Shown: positions 1-6,787 of the stretch, piece after piece
Position numbering within the stretch: the first letter of the stretch is position 1
How the letters are laid out: each line of letters starts with the position of its first letter
DNA from: DASTYK01 sp964384585
Lineage (GTDB): Bacteria > Gemmatimonadota > Gemmatimonadetes > Longimicrobiales > RSA9
Reading direction: 5' to 3'
Length of the DNA stretch: 21,198 nucleotides
NCBI GenBank assembly: GCA_964384585.1
Contig: CAYLME010000047.1
Location: 1-21,198, forward strand
Notes under the pieces: model-generated
Database searches by the model: none
What the model was told of the DNA's origin: nothing
What the model saw: the letters and a program-made list of their open reading frames with translations, nothing else
Made by a program: the position numbers and the translations under genes

Positions 1-67
1 AAAAGTGTAACTATCCAAACGCGTCGAAAAGTCCGGAATCGGCTGAACCACTACAACCGCAAACACA

Positions 68-307
68 TCATAGGACTGTGGTTTTTTCAGGTGGGTTCGG
101 GCATTGGTCACCGTCATCTCGCTCGGTCACGAAAATCGTCACGGGCGCCTCCAGGCCATCCTTCCGGCGATGTAGGACGGTCCCGTAGGCCCCCCGGATT
201 CTCTCATCGATGAAGCATGTAGGAGCGTCGAGAATCAGGACGTCCTTCTCGTATGTCGTTTCGTCGTCGAAGTTGAAGTCCCGCGCACCCGTGTCAAGAA
301 GGTTCAT
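68..307 (-). CDS. Short hypothetical ORF, possible helicase-loader/IstB-like fragment
   Basis: A 79-codon frame starting with ATG. Its middle reads KDVLILDAPTCFIDERIRG followed by a segment ending in TIFVTE. That arrangement resembles the Walker B/sensor part of DnaC or IstB-type AAA+ ATPases (hydrophobic strand, LD-x-P, then a strand ending in a polar T), but no Walker A is present and the length is far below a complete ATPase. There is no Shine-Dalgarno sequence before the ATG. If real, it is a remnant rather than a working gene. It lies antisense to another possible frame that ends at 421, so at most one of the two is coding. The family assignment is weak inference. Confidence 0.25.
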   Translation of the reverse strand: MNLLDTGARDFNFDDETTYEKDVLILDAPTCFIDERIRGAYGTVLHRRKDGLEAPVTIFVTERDDGDQCPNPPEKTTVL

Positions 308-421
308 GGACCGAACACTCGTGGTGAGCTGACCCCGAACCTGATCCGCTTTCGATCTGACTCCGGCGCACCGAGTGCCGGTCTCGACACGCTCCTTCAG
401 ATCGTCCGCGACGTGATGTGA
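176..421 (+). CDS. Possible C-terminal end of an upstream gene
   Basis: A plus-strand frame is open from just after a TAG at 173-175 to a TGA at 419-421 and has no convincing start inside the window. Its last third reads like normal protein (GELTPNLIRFRSDSG, then AGLDTLLQIVRDVM). Its stop overlaps the ATG of the phosphatase gene as TGATG, the layout expected of a translationally coupled upstream gene. The part before about 308 looks less protein-like, so a rearrangement breakpoint near 300 is possible. I do not recognise the family. Confidence 0.2.
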   Translation, partial: DGPVGPPDSLIDEACRSVENQDVLLVCRFVVEVEVPRTRVKKVHGPNTRGELTPNLIRFRSDSGAPSAGLDTLLQIVRDVM

Positions 422-1221
422 TGCAGAGCATCCGACTGATGATCATCGATGTGGATGGCACCCTGCTGACGCCGGACAAGGTGCTCACGGAACGCACACT
501 GCAGGCGGTGCGCTCGCTGCGCGGCGCGCAGGTCGAGCTTGCCTTCACGAGCGGCCGGCCCCCGCGAGGGCTCCGCATGTTGATCGAGCCGCTCGGCATC
601 ACGACGCCGCTGGCCGCGTTCAATGGCGGGATGTTCGTCCAACCGGACCTGGCCATCATCGAGGAGCACACGCTACCGTCAGCGGCCGCCCGCACCGCGG
701 TGGACATCATCCGCCGTCATGGCCTCGACGCATGGGTGTACCGTGACGCCGACTGGTACATCACGGACCCGGCGGCACCCCACGTCGATCGCGAACAGCG
801 CACGGTGCGTTTTGCGCCGAAGGTGGTTCCCTCCCTCGACGCGTGCCTCGACCGCGTCGTCAAGATCGTCGGCGTGAGCGACGACAGCAGCATGATCGCG
901 CGTTGCGCGGCCGAGGTCGGACAGCTCGACAGTGTCAGTGCGGCACTCTCACAACCCTACTACCTGGACGTGACGCATCCGGCCGCGAACAAGGGCGGCG
1001 TCGTGACGTACTTCTCCCGGTTGTTCTCCATCCCGAGCTTCCGGATCGCTGCCATCGGCGACATGCCCAATGACATCCCGATGTTCAGCAACAGTCGCGT
1101 CAGCATCGCAATGGGTAACGCGAACGACGAGGTCAAGTCGCACGCCACGCACGTGACCGCATCGAACACGGACGAGGGTTTTGCCCGCGCCGTGGAGGAG
1201 TTCGTCCTGCCGGAGACGTAG
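421..1221 (+). CDS. Cof-type HAD-superfamily phosphatase
   Basis: A 266-residue soluble hydrolase of the haloacid dehalogenase superfamily, Cof/IIB subfamily, whose members remove phosphate from small sugar phosphates or cofactors such as FMN and PLP. All four HAD motifs are visible: the D10-x-D12-G-T nucleophile loop, T43-S-G-R (motif II), K191 in AANKGG (motif III), and G-D214-M-P-N-D218 (motif IV, magnesium binding). The cap domain lies between motifs II and III, and the length fits the family. ATG 421 is preferred over the GTG directly before it at 418, because it overlaps an upstream TGA as TGATG. No strong ribosome binding site is visible, so expression may depend on coupling. The substrate cannot be read from the sequence. 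Confidence 0.93.
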   Translation: MQSIRLMIIDVDGTLLTPDKVLTERTLQAVRSLRGAQVELAFTSGRPPRGLRMLIEPLGITTPLAAFNGGMFVQPDLAIIEEHTLPSAAARTAVDIIRRHGLDAWVYRDADWYITDPAAPHVDREQRTVRFAPKVVPSLDACLDRVVKIVGVSDDSSMIARCAAEVGQLDSVSAALSQPYYLDVTHPAANKGGVVTYFSRLFSIPSFRIAAIGDMPNDIPMFSNSRVSIAMGNANDEVKSHATHVTASNTDEGFARAVEEFVLPET

Positions 1222-1392
1222 TCGTCCCGGGTTCATTACGTAGTTCAGCGAAAGGACTCGCGGCCTGAGTACCATTCGGGCCGCACGCTACGTCACGCCT
1301 CTTTCCCGGCTACGCAATCGGGCCGGATGTTTCCGCCAGTATCCGGGCTGAAATTGGAGTCAGCAGCATGCTCCTCGTCTCTGGAGGATCCG

Positions 1393-2436
1393 ATGACAGC
1401 CCATCGATGCACAATCGCCGCCTGTGCGTTCGTGCTCCTGATAGCAGCCTGGTCCGGTCCGACCGGCATCTTCGCCGGCAGCGTCATTGCAGCAGGCTAT
1501 TCCGGTATCGCCTACCTGCCGATGCTGCCGGGGCGGTACTGCTTTGCCGCCCGGCGTTTTCCGGGCATCGAAACAATCGGTGTCGTGCTCGGCCTCGTGA
1601 ACTTCACCGAGCATCAGCGCACGCTGCGGCGCTGGATCCAGCGCGGTTCGTTCGCGCGCGCGATCGCCATGCGCACCGTGGCCCGGCTGTTCACGGGCCA
1701 CGACCATCGGCCTGACACCGTCAGTGCGGAGTTCATGTTCGTGGACCTGCGCGGTTCGACGCATCTGGCGGAGCTTCTGGGCGACGAGCGCTTCAGCGCG
1801 CTGCTGCGTGATTTCTTCATCGATATCTCCGGGCCGATCAACGAGACACGCGGCGAGGTGTGTCAGTACATTGGTGACGCAGCACTGATCGTCTGGCCCG
1901 AACGGTTCGCCGGAAACTGGCTGGAGTGCTACGACCGCATGTGCGACGCGATGTCATCGAGTAGCGCTCGGTACACGCACCAGTACGGTGTGACGCCCGA
2001 GTTCAAGGCCGGTGTGCACGCCGGGCGCGTCATCATCACCGAAGTCGGCACGGTGCAGCGTGCACACGTCTATCACGGCGACGTGCTGAACACTGTCTCG
2101 CGCATTCATTCCAGGTGCAACGAGACCGGATTCGACCTGCTTGCCTCGAGCCAGGCCGTCGCGTCACTGACCACCGAGCAGCGGGCGCGATTCGCACCGC
2201 CCGCTCAGACTGCGTTGCGCGGGAAGTCGGAACGCGTTGCCGTTCTCGGACTGGGCTCGGATGGGTATGCGGACGCGATGCACAGTCAGGCGTCGGCGGT
2301 GCTCGGCGTTCCAGACTCCGCGGATCTCGCCGGGCTTCGGACGCGAGTGCCCGGCTGCGGTCCGCACGCCCCTCCTCACGCCCTCGGCATCAGGTCACCG
2401 TACACCGACCGCGCCTCCGTAAGCGCCGCGACATAG
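1393..2436 (+). CDS. Membrane-anchored class III adenylate/guanylate cyclase
   Basis: A 347-residue protein with two short hydrophobic segments near the N-terminus (about residues 5-50), a linker, and a C-terminal class III nucleotide cyclase domain. The catalytic landmarks are FVD118LRGST (first metal aspartate), YIGD162AAL (second metal aspartate) and GD230VLNTVSR237 (transition-state Asn/Arg region). The usual substrate-selecting Lys just before YIGD is Gln158, so the choice between ATP and GTP is uncertain. The start is chosen at ATG 1393 because GGAGG lies at 1383-1387, five bases upstream; a longer frame from 1327 lacks such a site. The C-terminal 20 or so codons overlap the end of the convergent gene and look like read-through tail rather than fold. 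It probably makes cAMP at the membrane, and a CRP-like site occurs elsewhere in the window. Confidence 0.88.
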   Translation: MTAHRCTIAACAFVLLIAAWSGPTGIFAGSVIAAGYSGIAYLPMLPGRYCFAARRFPGIETIGVVLGLVNFTEHQRTLRRWIQRGSFARAIAMRTVARLFTGHDHRPDTVSAEFMFVDLRGSTHLAELLGDERFSALLRDFFIDISGPINETRGEVCQYIGDAALIVWPERFAGNWLECYDRMCDAMSSSSARYTHQYGVTPEFKAGVHAGRVIITEVGTVQRAHVYHGDVLNTVSRIHSRCNETGFDLLASSQAVASLTTEQRARFAPPAQTALRGKSERVAVLGLGSDGYADAMHSQASAVLGVPDSADLAGLRTRVPGCGPHAPPHALGIRSPYTDRASVSAAT

Positions 2437-3398
2437 CCCGCGCGCTCGACCTGGTCGCCGTCGAGACTCCGGTCTACAGCAAGCGCTCCGCGCACTGCGG
2501 CAACCGAGTCGAATCCCTTGCGGTTCATCCACGTCTCGAGCCCGTGGAGCAGGGCGCCGGCATAGCCCGGCCCGTTGCGGAGCAGTGCTGACGCGGTCAT
2601 GACGACGTCGGCACCCGCCAGCAGGTACGCCGCGACGTCGCTTGCATCCTCGACACCGGTCGTCGCCGCGAGCGAGCAGTCCACGCGCCCGTGCAACAGC
2701 GCGATCCACGTCCGCGCGACGCGCGCCTCGTCGCGCGTGGACAGTGTGGGCGACGACTCGACGGAGAGCGTCTCGATGTTGATGTCCGGCTGGACGAAGC
2801 GATTGAACAGCACCAGCCCGGCCGCGCCTTCTGACGCGATGGCAAGCGCCACTGCACCCGTCGATGAGAAGAACGGGCTGAGCTTGACCGCGACCGGTAC
2901 CGAGACGGCCGCGACCACGGCGCGGACGATGTCGAGATGCCGCGCTTCCACTTCTGCGCCGGTGACGGACGTCCGCCCCGGTACGGCGTACACGTTGAGC
3001 TCGATCGCGGCGGCACCGGCTTCCTGCATCGATCGGGCGATGCCCGTCCAGCCGCCGGGCGACGCACCATTGACGCTTGCGATGACGGGCACATCGAGTG
3101 ACCCGGCGGCGCGTTCGACCTGACGCAGGTACGGCGCGGTGCCGCCGAGGTCCACGTCCGGCCCGGCCGGCAGGAAGGTGGAGGCCTCACGATAGGAATG
3201 CTCGTACTGCTCGGTGACCGCGAGGTCCCTCAACTCCTGCCGGCGCACCTGCTCCTCGAACAGCGACGGCAATACGACGGCACCGACGCCGGCATCGACG
3301 GCCGCGCGCAGCGTATCCATGCGCGCGGTCACCGGTGACGCAGACGCGACGAGTGGGCTGCGCAGCTCGAGACCGAGATAGCTCGTGGTCAGATCCAT
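2376..3398 (-). CDS. Dihydroorotate dehydrogenase-like flavoprotein (nifJ-associated)
   Basis: A 340-residue TIM-barrel protein of the dihydroorotate dehydrogenase-like family that commonly sits beside nifJ. Its N-terminus (MDLTTSYLGLELRSPLVAS) and the following VVLPSLFEEQVR are typical of that group; FMN binding is expected from the family. True pyrimidine synthesis is unlikely, because this group is separate from PyrD, and its electron donor and acceptor are unknown. The ATG at 3396-3398 is chosen because the family begins there and because it overlaps the nifJ stop by 10 bases, the same spacing seen in the second locus. It appears intact, although the nifJ piece in front of it is truncated and possibly silent. 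Its 3' end overlaps the convergent cyclase gene by 61 bases. Confidence 0.9.
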   Translation of the reverse strand: MDLTTSYLGLELRSPLVASASPVTARMDTLRAAVDAGVGAVVLPSLFEEQVRRQELRDLAVTEQYEHSYREASTFLPAGPDVDLGGTAPYLRQVERAAGSLDVPVIASVNGASPGGWTGIARSMQEAGAAAIELNVYAVPGRTSVTGAEVEARHLDIVRAVVAAVSVPVAVKLSPFFSSTGAVALAIASEGAAGLVLFNRFVQPDINIETLSVESSPTLSTRDEARVARTWIALLHGRVDCSLAATTGVEDASDVAAYLLAGADVVMTASALLRNGPGYAGALLHGLETWMNRKGFDSVAAVRGALAVDRSLDGDQVERAGYVAALTEARSVYGDLMPRA

Positions 3399-4369
3399 GA
3401 GCGGTTCTTCCGTGCGTCGGGTGCGAACTCTGCGGCACTGCGCGTGGCCATCTCCTCGTAGACGGCCCACCGCTGGTTGACGGCCTCCTGGCCGAGGGCG
3501 AGCAGCCGCTCGGCCTCCTCCGGATTGGCGTTCGTCAGCATCCGGTAGCGCAGTTCCCGGTAGATGTAATCCGACAGCGGGATCGACGGGCGCGGCGAGT
3601 CGAGGTGGAACGGATTGCCGCCCGCTTCCCTGACCACCGGATCGAAGCGTACCAGCGGCCAGTGGCCGGAACGGACCGCTCGCTGCTGCTGGTCCAGGCC
3701 CTGACTCATGTCGATGCCGTGTGCGATGCAGTGGCTGTAGGCGATGATGAGCGATGGCCCTTCATACGCTTCCGCCTCGCGGAACGCGCGCAGCGTCTGC
3801 TGCGGATCGGCGCCCATTGCAACGCGCGCGACGTACGCGCTGCCGTATGCGATGGCCTGCAGCGCGAGATCCTTCTTCGGTACGGCCTTGCCCGCCGCCG
3901 CGAACTTGGCGACGGCACCGAGCGGCGTCGCCTTGGATGACTGGCCTCCCGTGTTCGAGTAGACCTCGGTGTCGAGCACGAGGACGTTGACGTTGCGACC
4001 GCTCGCGAGCACGTGGTCCAGGCCGCCGGAACCGATGTCGTATGCCCAGCCGTCGCCGCCGACGATCCAGATGCTGCGGCGGATGAGATGGTCGATGACA
4101 CTGCGCAGATCCGCGACGGCCGGATCGTCGATGCCGTCGATGCGACGTTGCAGTTCCTCGACGCGCGCACGCTGCGCAGCCAGCTCGGACTCGCGCACCT
4201 GCGGCGCCTCGAGAATCGCGTCCACGAGGTCGGCGCCGACGCGGTCACGCAGTTCGGCCAGCCGCGTACGCGCGAGCTTCGTGTGCAGGTCGGCCGCGAG
4301 CTGCAGGCCGAGCCCGAACTCCGCGTTGTCCTCGAAGAGCGAGTTGGACCACGCCGGCCCGCGACCCTG
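3389..4369 (-). pseudogene. nifJ: Truncated nifJ: C-terminal TPP-binding part only
   Basis: These 326 codons match the C-terminus of the full-length pyruvate:ferredoxin oxidoreductase encoded at 12565-16164 with 13 amino-acid differences and no insertions or deletions. The piece carries the thiamine-diphosphate motif (GDGWAYDIG ... SNTGGQSSKA) but lacks the pyruvate-binding N-terminal domains and both ferredoxin-type cluster motifs, so it cannot catalyse the reaction. Homology begins abruptly at the QGRGPAWSN codons. Upstream of that the frame continues, in phase, into unrelated sequence from a lipoprotein gene; ATG 4583-4585 could therefore start a chimera. The cleanest reading is a truncated second copy left by rearrangement. 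Its stop overlaps the start of the dehydrogenase-like gene by 10 bases, the original operon arrangement. Confidence 0.88.
3389..4369. repeat. Diverged direct repeat, copy A (partner 12565-13545)
   Basis: This 981-base stretch aligns without gaps to 12565-13545 in the same orientation. In four 60-base blocks compared by eye (3841-3900 and 4021-4200 against their counterparts) I counted 17 mismatches, mostly at third codon positions. The homology continues beyond 3389 only as far as the first codons of the dehydrogenase-like gene, and then resumes at that gene's last 45 or so bases. Confidence 0.9.
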
Positions 4370-4994
4370 CTGTTTGCGCATGTCATGGCGTACTTGCGCC
4401 ATGTCGCGATTTCCGCGGTACTGCTCCAGCACATCATCGCCGATCACGCCAGCCTTCGCCATTTCTTTTCTGATCTGAAACTGAAACTCGGCGAAATGGA
4501 GTGGCCATATCTCCCTTCGGTACGCCTCAAGCAATGCCTGTGTCTCTTGATGGTCCTTCAAAATCATCAGGCTGAGTCCGCCCAATATGCAGGCTGCGAA
4601 CGCAGTCGGGCCTTCAGCGTAAGCTCCCTCGATTTCCGGCGGATTTGCTTCCGGTGAGTACGTTGTGCGCCAGATCTTTCCCCATCCTCCATCAGGCGGC
4701 GTGTAAGGAGGGAGCGGGGTCTCTGGCCAAGGCGGGGGAGGCGGTGGATCATACGGGTCGGGCTCGTTCCTCGGTGGCGCCCAAACCTAGATAGCGTCCA
4801 GAGTGCACGTCGGATTGTTCGTCGGGTTGTACTCCTCCATGTCGGAACATGGTACAGCATCGCCAGTTGAAAACAATGCGAGCGGCTCAATTGGTTCGAT
4901 CGGCTGCGCATCGTCACATGAGCCTTAGCACGCCGATTGAGAGAACTACGGTAAGCAGGGATGATGCGGTGCGCAGTCGATGGCGAGGAGCCAT
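4370..4994 (-). pseudogene. Broken proline-rich lipoprotein gene
   Basis: Read from ATG 4992-4994, behind a GGAGG with a five-base spacer, the frame gives a textbook lipoprotein signal (MAPRHRLRTASSLLTVVLSI, then GVL). One extra base at about 4925 shifts the frame; skipping it continues the protein as GSCDDAQP, completing the lipobox VLGSC. The second frame runs on with an acidic stretch (CSDMEEYNPTNNPTCTLDAI), meets an in-frame TAG at 4787-4789, and continues with a proline run (YDPPPPPPWPETPLPP) and a roughly 70-residue tail ending where nifJ sequence begins. Two lesions plus a fused 3' end indicate a dead gene, although sequencing error could explain one of them. The original function is unknown; the product would have been an exported, lipid-anchored protein. 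It lies 90 bases downstream of another secreted protein gene on the same strand. Confidence 0.65.
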
Positions 4995-5084
4995 GCCGAC
5001 CTCCGGCTGGATGTGGTGGCAGGGATCGGCAGGGTGGGCTATTGGTGTGATAAAGTCAACATCGTGGTAGGTTCAAATGCGGCG

Positions 5085-5561
5085 CTATTCGTCATCTGGA
5101 GGAATGATCGAAACGACGACACCATCGCGAATCACAATGACAGTGCCGTCACGGTAACGCCACCGTTGATTGCTCGCATCTGCTTCTGCGCTTGCCTCAA
5201 CTGGCACGCCACGGGCGATCCTGGCCATTGAGGGGAGCATGCCGACTGCGACGCGTCCGCAGAATGCGTCGATTACAAGTTGCCTTCCGCCATCGACTCG
5301 TTCCATGTCCTTGAGGGTTGCGAATATGCCAGCAGCAACCTCGTCGTAGGGTACCTGATACGACAACGCCATCTCTACAATGCCGGCCGCGGCGCGTTGC
5401 CGCAGACACTCTTCCGGTATACCGAACTCGTGGAGTTCGTTATATGAAGTCTCGGGAACAGAGCCCGCGCTGGATGGGTCTTGCCGCGGGGTCATTCCGG
5501 ACGCTGCGCATGCCGCACTGGACACCGCGAACAGCAGCATTAGCCAGTCAGAGCGTTTCAT
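5085..5561 (-). CDS. Small secreted or lipoprotein-like hypothetical protein
   Basis: A 158-residue protein starting with a positively charged, hydrophobic signal peptide (MKRSDWLMLLFAVSSAAC). The cysteine at 18 could be lipidated, but the lipobox (SSAAC) lacks the usual Leu at -3, so cleavage by ordinary signal peptidase is also possible. The mature part holds one further pair of cysteines (ECL and FCG) and ends with a repetitive hydrophobic strand (GTVIVIRDGVVVSI) before acidic residues. No family is recognised. The SD-like GGAAG abuts the ATG directly, so initiation may be weak. The broken lipoprotein gene follows on the same strand, suggesting a former two-gene unit of exported proteins. 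Confidence 0.6.
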   Translation of the reverse strand: MKRSDWLMLLFAVSSAACAASGMTPRQDPSSAGSVPETSYNELHEFGIPEECLRQRAAAGIVEMALSYQVPYDEVAAGIFATLKDMERVDGGRQLVIDAFCGRVAVGMLPSMARIARGVPVEASAEADASNQRWRYRDGTVIVIRDGVVVSIIPPDDE

Positions 5562-5712
5562 CTTCCATCTGCGCGCATGCAGACTCTACGGCGGCGGAGT
5601 CTCATTTGAGTGTCATCGCTGCGCCATGGGCTATACTGACGCTGCGAAAGTACCTGCTTGTTCCAAGGAAAGCGAACGTGGGGCGTGGACACTCGCACGA
5701 CCCAAGTGGCCA

Positions 5713-5890
5713 CTAAGAGTGAGCGGCTGGATCGTAGTATTCGCGCTTAGGAGACTCAGGCCATAGCCGAGTGCTTCGAGGAGCCGGTGTTGGTTGAACC
5801 ACCAGACCTTTCCAACGTCGCAGACCACGTCACGCCATGAGCACTTCACCGTCGATGACCAAGGGCAGGAGCCGGCGCCGGTCAGAAGAG
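5713..5890 (-). pseudogene. IS3-family transposase C-terminal remnant
   Basis: On the minus strand one frame reads SWRDVVCDVGKVWWFNQHRL followed by LEALGYG, which matches the end of IS3-family OrfB integrases (W-R-s-x-x-D-V-E ... EWVDWFNxRRLLExxGY). Just downstream a second frame continues with PESPKREYYDP and a stop at 5713-5715, resembling the PPAExExxYY that normally follows. The frame change and the absence of the DDE catalytic core show a decayed fragment. No intact terminal repeats were found. The boundaries are approximate. Confidence 0.4.
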
Positions 5891-6511
5891 GGGTCCGTCT
5901 GCGACGAACGGAGCCTGGCGTAGGAAGCATGAGCACCATCCTGCAGAAGGGGGAGGGTCGAATAGGGGGCGTCACCAGTGAACGTCCCCGCCCACCACTT
6001 CCGCTACACGGTTTCAGCCGCAGTGGCCATCGCGCCTCGGCACGAGCCGAAACTCCCTGCCGCTGCCGGTCGCGCCGCGGGCAGTCACGACGGCAGTCCG
6101 TTCTCCTGCAATGATCAGAGACCGGGCGCCGCCCCGAGCTCCCGCTTGGCCGCCCCCAGCGGACTCGACCGAGATCCTGAACGCCGCGCCCGCCTTAGCA
6201 CCGGCCGACCGGCCTGGCCAGACCTCAAACGGCGCGCTGGCGCACCGGCGGATCTTCCTCGCCAAGCGCATCCTATGTGAGTGTAAGGGAATGACCCCCA
6301 GACACTCAGGACGGATCGTTCCGCGGTCACGGAGAACACCTGACGCCGTGTAGTCAAATGCCCTACTGCTTTCCCCTTGGTCATTGTTCAACGTGGCACT
6401 AATCGCCTATCGGATGGCGTCGAGCCGCCGATACTTTTGCGAGTCCTCGCCGCCCCCTGCCTTAGCCGAGGCGTTAAGCAAGACTTTACTCCCGTCCGGT
6501 CCTTGCCCAAC

Positions 6512-6517
6512 AGGAGG
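6512..6517 (+). promoter_or_regulatory. Perfect Shine-Dalgarno for the peptide gene
   Basis: AGGAGG, complementary to the 16S rRNA tail, lies eight bases before the ATG at 6526. It is among the best-matched ribosome binding sites in the window, and it is the main argument that the short frame behind it is translated at high level, as expected for a RiPP precursor relative to its enzymes. Confidence 0.8.
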
Positions 6518-6525
6518 TACGCGTC

Positions 6526-6672
6526 ATGTACTTAGAACCCTCAATGACCGTCGTGGCTGCAGGGCATCCGTCGTGCGACCTCTGCAATTTGTGCGCATTG
6601 TGCCTGATTTCGCCTACTCCAGACTTCGAGCTGTCCGGAATCCAGGGACTACTCGCGCTGTGGCCGGAGTAA
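6526..6672 (+). CDS. Putative RiPP precursor peptide with CxL repeats
   Basis: A 48-residue peptide beginning MYLEPSMTVVAAGHPS, followed by four cysteines at 17, 20, 23 and 26 in the pattern CDL-CNL-CAL-CLI, that is, C-x-Leu/Ile repeated four times. A tail rich in Leu and Gly ends in LWPE. Support comes from the perfect AGGAGG upstream, the position 115 bases before an RRE-containing radical SAM/SPASM maturase, and the regular Cys spacing, which is unlikely by chance. The probable product is a peptide with thioether (sactionine or ranthionine) crosslinks from these cysteines. Iron-sulfur binding by C-x2-C-x2-C-x2-C is an alternative. There is no double-glycine leader site, and none of the precursor families known to me (SCIFF, PqqA, mycofactocin, thuricin-type) matches clearly. 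The leader/core boundary is unknown. Confidence 0.72.
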   Translation: MYLEPSMTVVAAGHPSCDLCNLCALCLISPTPDFELSGIQGLLALWPE

Positions 6673-6787
6673 GTCGCTGACTGCAGGACCATTAAGAGCT
6701 GATTCAAGCGGATGTGGAACCAGCGGGGACCGGACGGGACCGATCTCTCTATTCTCGCGCGTGCAAACGAACAGACAGGGGGCGCTC

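Larger units (their letters stand above)
5562..6525. other. Gene-poor stretch between secreted protein and RiPP operon
   Basis: Apart from a transposase remnant on the minus strand, I find no convincing gene here. Reading frames in this stretch are arginine/proline-rich shadows. A 7-base inverted repeat (TGAGTGT at 6278-6284 and ACACTCA at 6302-6308) flanks the words GTGTAAGGGAATGACCCCC, which recall ends of IS21-type elements but are not enough for a call. The promoter of the operon starting at 6526 should lie in the last 200 bases. TTGTTC at 6384-6389 with CTATCG 17 bases downstream is the only candidate I see, and it is poor. Confidence 0.5.

Noticed and set aside
1..50. Words such as AAAAGTGTAAC and AAAAGTCCGGAATCGG recalling IS21-type element ends
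   Set aside because: Too short and not paired with an intact transposase or inverted repeat in the window.
1260..1284. GCGGCC/GGCCGC hairpin after the phosphatase gene as a terminator
   Set aside because: The 6-base stem has a 13-base loop and no T-run follows; such stems are common in GC-rich DNA.
6384..6680. 98-codon plus-strand ORF overlapping the peptide gene
   Set aside because: Arg-rich, no ribosome site, and in a different frame from the Cys-repeat peptide, which has the perfect AGGAGG.
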